From NCBI GenBank assembly GCA_019694755.1, contig JAIBBI010000009.1:1-64000 (forward strand): a stretch of DNA of 64,000 nucleotides, in the 5' to 3' direction. Under the pieces are notes generated by a model. That model worked only from the letters and a program-made list of their open reading frames with translations. It had not been told where the DNA came from and did not search any database. The first letter of the stretch is position 1. Every line of letters starts with the position of its first letter. The stretch comes from Gemmataceae bacterium. Lineage in GTDB: Bacteria > Planctomycetota > Planctomycetia > Gemmatales > Gemmataceae. The position numbers were made by a program, and so were the translations under genes. This document shows positions 53,712 through 62,082 of the stretch, one piece after another.

Positions 53712-56066
53712 TTGAGTGTCCGCTGGCTGTTATGTTTGCCAGGTCTGATCGCCACAGTCGCGGTGTCGCGTGGATTAGCCGATCCGCCGCCGGAGAGTTC
53801 CGGGGAATTCACGTCCAGGGTGGCTGATACCATCAAGTCGTTTTGCGTTGAGTGCCATGGGCCGGCGAAGCAAAGCGGAAGTATGTCGCTTCACCAGCAC
53901 ATGACGCCGGATTCCGTCTCGAAGGATCGGGCGACATGGGAGTCCGTGGTGGAGCGCGTTCGCAACCGCGAAATGCCGCCCAAAGACAAGCCTCAACCAA
54001 CGGAATTGCAACGAAAAGCTATGATTGAGTGGATCGAGGGGCAATTGGCGAAGAGTGACTGTGGCGGTACGGTCAAACCGGGTCGTGTGACCATCCGCAG
54101 GCTAAACCGGGTCGAGTACGCCAATTCCGTCCGAGATCTGTTTGGAATGACCGACCTGAACGCGGCCGAGGGGTTCCCGAACGATGACGTCGGCTACGGC
54201 TTCGACAATATCGGCGACGTGTTATCGCTGTCGCCGCTTCAGTTCGAAAAGTACCTGAACTCGGCCGAGGCAATCCTCGATCGCGTGTTTGCGAAGCTAT
54301 CCAGAGTCAGGCCAACCTCGCGGTTCTATCAGGCGCGGGAACGCGATTTCACCGCGAGTGGCCGCAATCAGATTCTGCCTGAGGATCAGGGCCGAATCCT
54401 GTTCGGCGGGCAGATCGCACGAGTCCACAGATTCGAGTATTCGGGCGAGTATCAGTTCAAGATCCGCGGCTACGGTACACGAGTCCTTGATGCCGACCCG
54501 CAAGTCGCGTTGAGGGTCGGGGGGAAAGAGGTGGCCCGATTCGACATCAAAGCGCCGCGCGACGGGCAGGGCCAGCCCCATCGGCGTGCCAGGTCTTTCG
54601 ATTTCACCGCTGAGGTGGCGGCAGGCGATCGCCGGATCGAGATCGAATTTCTTAACCCCAAGACTGACGATGCCGCCCCAGCCGACAAACCGAAGGATCG
54701 CGCGGTGGTAATGCTATCGATCGAGGTTTCCGGGCCGACCAAGGTTCCACCGCCGGAGCCGACCACTGGCTATTCCAGGGTGGTGATTTCACGGCCAGGG
54801 GGCGCTTTGACTGCGACGGACGCGGCCAGAACCATACTTAAGACCTTCTTGCGACGGGCTTACCGACGACCGCCGACTCCGGAAGAGGTGGAACAACTCG
54901 TTGGCCTTGTTGACAAAGCAGTCCATCGCGGTGAGACATTTGACGACGCAATTCGACTCGTCGTCAAGGCCGTTCTCGTATCGCCGAAATTTCTGTTCAA
55001 GGTCGAGTCGGATCCTAAAGGTGCGATCGCGGGCCAGGTTATCGCCATCAGTGACTTTGAGTTGGCGACACGACTTTCGTACTTTCTGTGGAGCTCCCTG
55101 CCAGACGACGAGTTGCTAAGTGTCGCGGAAGCAGGGAACCTTCGTAAACCGGATGTTCTCCGTGCCCAGGTAGTTCGAATGTTGAGGGACGGAAGATCGT
55201 CTGCCCTATCAGACAACTTTGCCGGACAGTGGCTCCAAACGCGATCGCTCCGCAGTCATCCAATCGACGCCCGCCGATTCCCTCAATTTGACGAAGTGCT
55301 ACGTCGAAGCATGGTGGAAGAGACGACCCGCTTCTTCGACCATGTCGTCCGGTCTGACGCGCCGATTACGGACTTCCTCGAGGGCGAGTATACCTTTGTC
55401 AACGAACGGCTGGCTCGTCACTACGGCTTTGCCGGCGTCAAGGGGCCGGAGTTCCGAAAGGTGAGTACTAGCGGAATGCACCGATTCGGGATTCTAACCC
55501 ACGGGAGCGTGCTCGCGGTGACCTCCAACCCGACGCGGACATCGCCGGTCAAACGGGGCAAGTTTGTCCTTGAGAATATCCTTGGGGTCACCATTCCGCC
55601 CCCGCCACCAGACGTACCGGAACTGGACGAACGCCGCGAGGCCCGGGGGACGATCCGGGAGCGATTGGCGCAACACCGCGAAAATCCCGGTTGCGCATCG
55701 TGTCACGACCGGATGGACCCACCCGGCTTGGCGTTTGAGAACTTTGACGCCATTGGCAGATGGCGGCTCAAGGATGAAGATCGACCCGTCGACGCAGCGG
55801 GCGTCATGTCGGACGGTACGAAATTTCGGGATATCGATGAATTTCGGGGTATTATTGTTCAACGGAAGAATGCCTTCCGTCGGACCCTGGTCGATCGGCT
55901 GATGACTTACGCGCTCGGCCGGGGGCTTGAACCGGCCGACCGGTGTTACATCGATCAGGCGTCCAAAATGACGGTTGACACGGGCGACAAGTTCTCCGAC
56001 CTCGTACAAGCCATTGTCGCAGCCGACCCGTTTCAGAAGCGAACCGCGACCGGGACCAACCGCTGA
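53712..56066 (+). CDS. Planctomycete cytochrome c / DUF1587-DUF1592-DUF1588-DUF1585 protein
   Basis: A 784-residue exported protein. The TTG start at 53712 is preceded by GAGG and begins a signal peptide (WLLCLPGLIATVAVSRGLA); an ATG at 53562 would add 50 unlikely residues. A class I heme-binding motif CVECH is near residue 46. Then follow DUF1587 (RRLNRVEYANSVRDLFG), DUF1595/1592 (LKTFLRRAYRRPPTPEEVEQL, FELATRLSYFLWSSLPDDEL, NFAGQWLQTRSL), DUF1588 (RTSPVKRGKFVLENIL, second CASCH) and DUF1585 (RTLVDRLMTYALGRGLE). The exact role is unknown. The partner DUF1552 gene starts at its last base, as is usual for this pair. Confidence 0.9.
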   Translation: MSVRWLLCLPGLIATVAVSRGLADPPPESSGEFTSRVADTIKSFCVECHGPAKQSGSMSLHQHMTPDSVSKDRATWESVVERVRNREMPPKDKPQPTELQRKAMIEWIEGQLAKSDCGGTVKPGRVTIRRLNRVEYANSVRDLFGMTDLNAAEGFPNDDVGYGFDNIGDVLSLSPLQFEKYLNSAEAILDRVFAKLSRVRPTSRFYQARERDFTASGRNQILPEDQGRILFGGQIARVHRFEYSGEYQFKIRGYGTRVLDADPQVALRVGGKEVARFDIKAPRDGQGQPHRRARSFDFTAEVAAGDRRIEIEFLNPKTDDAAPADKPKDRAVVMLSIEVSGPTKVPPPEPTTGYSRVVISRPGGALTATDAARTILKTFLRRAYRRPPTPEEVEQLVGLVDKAVHRGETFDDAIRLVVKAVLVSPKFLFKVESDPKGAIAGQVIAISDFELATRLSYFLWSSLPDDELLSVAEAGNLRKPDVLRAQVVRMLRDGRSSALSDNFAGQWLQTRSLRSHPIDARRFPQFDEVLRRSMVEETTRFFDHVVRSDAPITDFLEGEYTFVNERLARHYGFAGVKGPEFRKVSTSGMHRFGILTHGSVLAVTSNPTRTSPVKRGKFVLENILGVTIPPPPPDVPELDERREARGTIRERLAQHRENPGCASCHDRMDPPGLAFENFDAIGRWRLKDEDRPVDAAGVMSDGTKFRDIDEFRGIIVQRKNAFRRTLVDRLMTYALGRGLEPADRCYIDQASKMTVDTGDKFSDLVQAIVAADPFQKRTATGTNR

Positions 56067-57427
56067 TGTTCTCCAACTCCAGAATACCTCGACGAACTGT
56101 GCTCCGCGGACTGGGGACGGCCATTGCCCTGCCCCTGCTCGATGCCATGCGGCCGAGGCTGGCTGTCGCCGGGCTTCCCAAGGCCCCGGAGGCCCCGCTT
56201 CGGTTCGGCGTTGTGTATGTGCCAAATGGCAAAAACATGAAGGTCTGGACTCCCGCAGAGGTTGGCTCGGAATATCGGCTGACGCCAACGCTGGAGCCTC
56301 TTAAGGACTTTCGACGCGATTTTCTCGTCCTGAGTGGATTAACTTGTGACAAAGCCCGGGCGCACGGGGACGGCGGAGGTGACCATGCTCGGGCAATGTC
56401 CGCCTTCTTGACGGGCTGCCAACCCAAAAAGACCTCCGGCGCGGACATTCGAGCCGGAGTCTCTGTTGATCAGCTCATCGCCCGACACATCGGGCAGGCA
56501 ACGCGTTTTCCGTCACTGGAGATCGGTTGCGAGGGCGGACGGCAGGCGGGCGCGTGCGACACCGGATACAGTTGTGCCTACTCCTCCACGATTTCCTGGC
56601 GATCCGATTCGACCCCGGTGCCCAAGGAAACCAACCCGCAACTGCTGTTTGATCGACTGTTCTCAAAGGGCTCCGCATCCGATCAGGCCGGCGCGCGCGC
56701 CAAACGGCAGCAGGACAACAAAAGCATCCTGGATCTGGTCGCCGACGACGCTCGGCGACTTGCGCCGACGCTCGGTTCGGCCGACCAGCGAAAACTCGAT
56801 GAGTATCTGACCAGTATCCGCGAAGTCGAACAGCGAGTCGCACGCTCCGGGCAATCGGCCGCTATCCCCGATACGAAGTACGTCCGGCCCGAGTCGGAAT
56901 TGCGGTCGGTGGCCGACTATCCCCAGCTCGTTCGCGTAATGACAGACCTGATGGTCCTAGCCTGGCAGACGGATCAAACGCGTGTGACCACGTTTGTTTA
57001 TGCCAACGAAGGAAGCACCCGAAGTTACCCATTCGTCGACGTGCCGGACGGACACCACGACCTGTCCCATCACCAAAACAACGCCGGCAAACTGGAAAAG
57101 ATCGCCCGCATTAACCGTTTTCACGTCTCGCAATTCGCGTACCTGCTGGAGCGGCTCAAGAAGACGAGCGACGGCGACGGGGCACTGCTCGATCATTGTG
57201 CCGTTCTGTACGGTTCGGGAAACTCCGACGGAAACCGTCACAATCACGATGATCTGCCCGTTCTTCTTGCCGGGCATGCAAACGGGTCGCTGACTTCGGG
57301 CCGGCATGTCCGGTTCACCGATGAGACACCGGTGACCAATCTGTACATTGAGATCATGGCCCGGATGAACGTCACGGTGGATCGGTTCGGCGACAGCACC
57401 GGGCCCCTCCGCGGGCTCAAGGCGTAA
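56066..57427 (+). CDS. DUF1552 protein, Tat-exported
   Basis: A 453-residue protein. It starts with a twin-arginine signal (RIPRRTVLRGLGTAIALPLLDA), so it is probably exported folded by the Tat system, whose TatC is encoded at 41.7 kb. The body matches the DUF1552 family (LRFGVVYVPNGKNMKVWTP, GDHARAMSAFLTGCQP, SLEIGCEGG, NEGSTRSYPFVDVPDGHHDLSHH, LYGSGNSDGNRHNHDDLPVLLAG). The fold resembles the sulfatase-like DUF1501 group. It overlaps the cytochrome gene by one base (TGATG). Its activity is unknown; histidine- and aspartate-rich C-terminal motifs suggest metal binding. Confidence 0.92.
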   Translation: MFSNSRIPRRTVLRGLGTAIALPLLDAMRPRLAVAGLPKAPEAPLRFGVVYVPNGKNMKVWTPAEVGSEYRLTPTLEPLKDFRRDFLVLSGLTCDKARAHGDGGGDHARAMSAFLTGCQPKKTSGADIRAGVSVDQLIARHIGQATRFPSLEIGCEGGRQAGACDTGYSCAYSSTISWRSDSTPVPKETNPQLLFDRLFSKGSASDQAGARAKRQQDNKSILDLVADDARRLAPTLGSADQRKLDEYLTSIREVEQRVARSGQSAAIPDTKYVRPESELRSVADYPQLVRVMTDLMVLAWQTDQTRVTTFVYANEGSTRSYPFVDVPDGHHDLSHHQNNAGKLEKIARINRFHVSQFAYLLERLKKTSDGDGALLDHCAVLYGSGNSDGNRHNHDDLPVLLAGHANGSLTSGRHVRFTDETPVTNLYIEIMARMNVTVDRFGDSTGPLRGLKA

Positions 57428-57472
57428 CCGTCGTGCGACGCTTCGGGGCCACAAACTCAATCGGAGCTTGGC

Positions 57473-58516
57473 ATGACTCCCCTCGAAAGTCTCGTCGCGT
57501 GCGGTACCAAACTCTGGCTCGATTCGGTCGACCCTGACGAAGTCGCGAGAAACCTCGCATGGGGCGCCACTGGAGCGACATCCAACCCCATCATCATCTC
57601 CGACCTGATCAAGACCGGCCGATTCGACGCGGAAATTCGCCGCCTGATCGCCGAGGGCAAAAACGACACGTCTATCGCTTGGGCATTGACCGATCAGCTC
57701 GTTCGGCAGGCCCAGTCGGCGTTCCACCCGGCATGGAAAACATCGGCCGGCGATACCGGATGGGTCAGTTTCGAACTCGATCCGCTGATTGAAGACCCCG
57801 CGGCCAAAATTCCGGTCGCCGAGCAGGCCCGAATGTACGTCGATTCCGGGAAAAAATGGGCGGCCGGACATGACAACCGCATGATCAAAGTGCCCGCCAC
57901 GCCGGGCGGCCTGGCCGCCCTGGAAGACCTCTGTGCAGCCGGCGTGACGCTCAATGTCACGCTCATCTTCAGCGAACGGCAATACCTCGCGGCACGGGAG
58001 GCGGTTTGGCGCGGGGCACGCAAACGTGCCAGCTTGACGACGTTCAAGAGTGTTTACAGCATCTTTGTCAGTCGGCTCGACGTGTACACCGAAAAGGTCG
58101 TGCCCGGACTCAGCCCGGCCGCGCAGGGAATGGTCGGCATCGTCAACGCCAAGCGACTCTGGGCGTTGAATCAGCAGTTCTGGGCAGACAAGAATGTTCC
58201 GCTGCGGCAGGAGATCATTTTCGCCAGCACCGGCACAAAGAAGCCGACCGATCCGCCCGGCAAGTACGTCGAAGCGTTGGCCGGCTCAGACATTGAAACC
58301 AACCCTCCGGCAACGAATGCCGCCGTCCAGGCGGCCGGGCGAACGATTACCCGCCATGTCGACGAAATGCCGCCCGCGTCGGTGCTCGCGGAGATTGATG
58401 CGCAGGTGAACATCAATCATCTCGAGGAAACGCTGATGCGGGAAGGCATCGCGAAATTCGCCGACCCGCAGAAGGCACTGCTGAACCTGATCGCTACCAA
58501 GCGGGCTCAGTCCTGA
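57473..58516 (+). CDS. tal: Transaldolase
   Basis: A 347-residue TIM-barrel enzyme of the transaldolase family. It has [11 protein letters not shown] and [10 protein letters not shown] near the N-terminus and the Schiff-base lysine in [12 protein letters not shown] near residue 140. [24 protein letters not shown] and FASTGTKKP follow. It moves a dihydroxyacetone unit between sugar phosphates in the non-oxidative pentose phosphate pathway. Its stop codon lies inside a hairpin that probably acts as a terminator. Confidence 0.93.
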   Translation: MTPLESLVACGTKLWLDSVDPDEVARNLAWGATGATSNPIIISDLIKTGRFDAEIRRLIAEGKNDTSIAWALTDQLVRQAQSAFHPAWKTSAGDTGWVSFELDPLIEDPAAKIPVAEQARMYVDSGKKWAAGHDNRMIKVPATPGGLAALEDLCAAGVTLNVTLIFSERQYLAAREAVWRGARKRASLTTFKSVYSIFVSRLDVYTEKVVPGLSPAAQGMVGIVNAKRLWALNQQFWADKNVPLRQEIIFASTGTKKPTDPPGKYVEALAGSDIETNPPATNAAVQAAGRTITRHVDEMPPASVLAEIDAQVNINHLEETLMREGIAKFADPQKALLNLIATKRAQS

Positions 58517-58545
58517 GGATGGTGTTCCCAATTCAGGACTGAGCC
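58504..58545. terminator. 13-bp perfect hairpin at the end of tal
   Basis: GGCTCAGTCCTGA and TCAGGACTGAGCC form a perfect 13-bp stem with a 16-base loop. It includes the tal stop codon and lies between convergent tal and the tricorn-like gene. No T run follows. Confidence 0.55.
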
Positions 58546-58556
58546 GAATGCCGCCA

Positions 58557-61500
58557 TTACCGCTTCGGGTATGGCGGCACGGCCGGCAGAGATTTCTCCT
58601 CGGTCTTCAGTTTCTCAAGGATGATTGCAACGCCTCTGTTTAGCTGTTCATCGATGCCGGCATATTCGCGGGCCGGGTCGTTTTCCACGACGATGTCCGG
58701 TTCGACCCCCTTGCCCTCGATGATCCACTCTTTGCCGCCGAGGTCGTAGCGACTGAATTCCGGTACGTTGAGCGATCCGCCGTCTATGAGGGGCTGGGCG
58801 TTCCGGATGCCGATCACACCGCCCCAACTCCTCTTGCCGACCAGCGGCCCGAGTTTCATCTGGCGGAATCGCCAGGGGAACAGGTCGCCGTCCGATGCGG
58901 AGAATTCGTTGAGCAGGCAGACTTTTGGGCCGACTATCTGGTCGGAGGGTTCGGGCCGGGGCGTACCGTTTCGGGTGATGCCCACCATCATCATCTCCCG
59001 GCGTAACCTTTCGATCAACATGGGAGAGATGTTGCCGCCGCCGTTGCCGCGAACGTCGATAATGAGCGCCTTCTTCCGCAACTGCGGGCCAAAGTGCTTG
59101 ACGAACTCCACCAACCCGGCCGGGCCCATGTCGGGCACATGAATGTACCCGCACTTCCCGCCCGTGGCCTGGTCCACCTTCCGGATGTTCTCCTGAACCC
59201 AGTCGTGGTAATACAGAGCCGATTCGTCGCCGATCGGGACGACGGTGACTTCTCGCGCTCCCTCAAGTTTCGGCTCGGAATTCAGAGAAAGAGAAACCTG
59301 CTTGTCTACGGTATTGACGAGTGCGGCATAAGGACTCGATAGCGAGTTGGTAGCTATCCCGTTGATCGCGACGATGTACTGCCCCACCTTGGCATCGACG
59401 CCGAGTTCCGTCAGGGGGGATCGAAGTTTCTTGTCCCAGTTGGCCCCGGGCAGGATGCGGTCGATCCGGATAAACTTGCTCGCGGCGTCCCGGCTCAGTT
59501 CCGCGCCAAGTAGGCCGAGCGGCGTGCGGGTCGCCGAGTTCAACGCGTCGGTGCCGCCCACATAGGCATGCCCGGCGTTGATTTCCCCGATCATCTCGCC
59601 GATGACGTAATTCAGGTCACTGCGATGGCTTACGTGTGCGATGAGGGGTTCATACTTGGCGCGAATCCCGGCCCAGTCGACCCCGTGCAGATTCGGGTCG
59701 TAGAAGTAGTCGCGCATTAGCCGCCAGCATTCGTTGTATATTTGCTTCCACTCGGCCTGCCTGTCGAGCGTCATCTCCATGCCCGAGACATCGAGTCCTT
59801 CGTTCAGCGTCACCGGCCCCTTTGGCAGATCGATGATCCCGAATCTGGGCCCCTGCTTGACCAGCATCTTCTTTCGATTCGCCGAGACTTCGAACCCGTC
59901 GACCGCTCCCAGCGAGGTTTCCTTGCGCGAGTTCAAGTCGAAGGATTGAAGTGCGGGGCCTGCGTCGCGCGTTCCGGTGCGGATGTAATACACCACACCG
60001 CCGACTGCCGCGATGTTTCGGTAATTGGCCGGCCGGATCGGGAGGCCTAGCGTTCGGCCGATGAGTCCGTCGAGATCCACCTTCAACGGTTCGGGTTTCG
60101 CGTCCTTTTTGGAATCCGGTTTCGGATCGGCCGGCTTCTCTTCGGCGACAATGGTCACCTCATCGGACTGAGGACGGAAGGGCGATGGCGTGGCCTGTGC
60201 CAGCGTTACAAAGTACACACGCTGCATGTCGCTGAACGAGTGATTCCACTCCGTCTGACTGTAAGTCGGATTGAAATCGCGGGCGGAAGTGAAAAACAGA
60301 TACTTGCCGTCGTCCGAAAATGATGGACTCCCGGACGAATACCAGGAATCAGTGACCGGCGTTGATTGGCCGGTAACAAGCGAGTGCAGGTAGACCCGCG
60401 GCATCCCCTCCTCCTCGGGCTTGGCATAGGCCACCCAGTTGGAATCGGGCGACCAGACATACGAGCGGATCTCAAACGCGGTGGCTGAAGCAATCGTCTT
60501 GACCTCTCCCGTTGCCACATCGGCGACGTGCAGCTTCTGAGCCCGGTCGGAATAAAGGAGTTTTTTGGAATCAGGCGACCACACGACCGCATACTTGTAA
60601 GGCGCACCCGTCTTCGTCACTTGCTTTCCCGGTCCTTTGCCGTCGGCCGGGAGAATGTGGATTTCCGATTCACCGCTCGCATCGGAGACGACTGCAATCC
60701 ACTTTCCGTCTGGAGACCAGGTGGCGTCGCGTTCGTGGACACCGGACGTACGAGTCAGGTTTCGCGTCGGGCCCTTCTCTGCCGGGACCGAGAATACTTC
60801 GCCATGAGCAACAAATGCCGCCCGCTTGCCGTCCGGGCTCACACTGCCGCCGGCCATTTCCTTGGCGACATTGCGGAGCCCACCCCGCGCGGTGGCGCGG
60901 TCGTCGGCGACTGTCACGGGAATTCGCCGAGCCTGCTCGGTCTTGTAGTCCAGGAAATAGATGTCTCCGCCGTTTTCAAAGACTACGCCCGAATCTCCGT
61001 GACTGGGGAACTTGACATCGAAGTCGGTGAACTTGGTAAGTTGCCGGGTCGATTGATCTTCGAAGTTAAAGACGTAGAGGTTCATTCGCATGGATGAATC
61101 GCGGTCCGACAGGAAGTATACCTTGCGGCCGTGCCACATCGGGATGATCTCGGCAGCTGGGGACGCGGCGATGACCTTCGACTCCTTTGTCTTGAAGTCG
61201 TAGACGCTGAGATCATCAGTCATGCCGCCCCGGTATCGCTTCCATGTGCGGAATTCCCGAAAAATCCGGTTGTAGACCAGTTGGGAATCGTCGTCGGAGA
61301 ACGAGCCGAACCCGCCCCGAGGAAGTGGCAGCGTCTGGGGAAGATCGCCCTCGACGCTCACGACGAACAACTGGCCGATGAAGTCGTTGAACGACCGCAT
61401 GCGTGAGCGGAAGAGAATGTGCCGGCTGTCGTTCTTCCAGCCGATTACGATGTTGTTCGGCCCCATGCGGTCGCCAATATCATCGCGGGACAAGGTCGGC

Positions 61501-61805
61501 GTGTACGTCAATCGCTTCGGAACGCCACCGGTGGCGGGCATGACGAATACTTCCGTGTTACCGTCGTACTGGCCCGTGAACGCCAGCCATTTCCCGTCCG
61601 GCGAGAACCGGGGGAACATCTCGTACCCCTCGTGGCTCGTCAATCGCCGGGCGACTCCGCCGGTCACGGGCACGGAATACAGGTTGCCGGCCGAGCCGAA
61701 GACCACGGTGTTCCCGTGGACCGTCGGAAACCGTAAGAGTTTGGCTTCCTCTGCCGGCGATGGCAGCGCGGCGGCAAGGAGCGCGATGATTGCAGGGAGT
61801 CGCAT
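58557..61805 (-). CDS. Tricorn-like protease (PD40 propellers, PDZ, S41)
   Basis: A 1082-residue exported protein. The ATG at 61805 gives a signal peptide (MRLPAIIALLAAALPSPAEEA). Two beta-propellers of WD40/PD40 repeats (FSPDGKWLAFTG, WSPDGKWIAVVSD, WSPDSNWVAYAK) span about residues 20-600. A C1-type helical region (YNECWRLMRDYFYDPNLHGVDW), a PDZ domain (VGQYIVAINGIATNSL, near 820) and an S41 tail-specific protease domain follow. Its catalytic serine is in NEFSASDGDLFPW near 970. It degrades peptides, probably in the periplasm. Domain order and length match bacterial tricorn homologues. Confidence 0.92.
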   Translation of the reverse strand: MRLPAIIALLAAALPSPAEEAKLLRFPTVHGNTVVFGSAGNLYSVPVTGGVARRLTSHEGYEMFPRFSPDGKWLAFTGQYDGNTEVFVMPATGGVPKRLTYTPTLSRDDIGDRMGPNNIVIGWKNDSRHILFRSRMRSFNDFIGQLFVVSVEGDLPQTLPLPRGGFGSFSDDDSQLVYNRIFREFRTWKRYRGGMTDDLSVYDFKTKESKVIAASPAAEIIPMWHGRKVYFLSDRDSSMRMNLYVFNFEDQSTRQLTKFTDFDVKFPSHGDSGVVFENGGDIYFLDYKTEQARRIPVTVADDRATARGGLRNVAKEMAGGSVSPDGKRAAFVAHGEVFSVPAEKGPTRNLTRTSGVHERDATWSPDGKWIAVVSDASGESEIHILPADGKGPGKQVTKTGAPYKYAVVWSPDSKKLLYSDRAQKLHVADVATGEVKTIASATAFEIRSYVWSPDSNWVAYAKPEEEGMPRVYLHSLVTGQSTPVTDSWYSSGSPSFSDDGKYLFFTSARDFNPTYSQTEWNHSFSDMQRVYFVTLAQATPSPFRPQSDEVTIVAEEKPADPKPDSKKDAKPEPLKVDLDGLIGRTLGLPIRPANYRNIAAVGGVVYYIRTGTRDAGPALQSFDLNSRKETSLGAVDGFEVSANRKKMLVKQGPRFGIIDLPKGPVTLNEGLDVSGMEMTLDRQAEWKQIYNECWRLMRDYFYDPNLHGVDWAGIRAKYEPLIAHVSHRSDLNYVIGEMIGEINAGHAYVGGTDALNSATRTPLGLLGAELSRDAASKFIRIDRILPGANWDKKLRSPLTELGVDAKVGQYIVAINGIATNSLSSPYAALVNTVDKQVSLSLNSEPKLEGAREVTVVPIGDESALYYHDWVQENIRKVDQATGGKCGYIHVPDMGPAGLVEFVKHFGPQLRKKALIIDVRGNGGGNISPMLIERLRREMMMVGITRNGTPRPEPSDQIVGPKVCLLNEFSASDGDLFPWRFRQMKLGPLVGKRSWGGVIGIRNAQPLIDGGSLNVPEFSRYDLGGKEWIIEGKGVEPDIVVENDPAREYAGIDEQLNRGVAIILEKLKTEEKSLPAVPPYPKR

Positions 61806-62082
61806 GAAAGTGAGACCCAAAGGGTTAGGTGAGACGTATCGATTATGTTGCGGAGTGGCGGTCGGATTCGCAACGGTGGCCTGACGGTTTTTTTGACGGG
61901 GGAGTTGCGAAGACTGCACGGACGCTGCGGGTCGCGCCACCCGGGGCGGCCGGTCGGTGTACAATCACCGGAAAGCCCGCGATTCCGCCGTGGGTCGGCC
62001 AGACCGGTCCAAACCGGCATGGCATGATATTTCCGGACGGTTGCGCTTCGCCCAGCCCTGCATCAGGATGAGGACCGAGTTC

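Noticed and set aside
53501-53836. Upstream extension of the split PQQ gene's N-terminal frame
   Set aside because: It runs through the divergent promoter region and into the cytochrome gene; the family-like start is at 53500.
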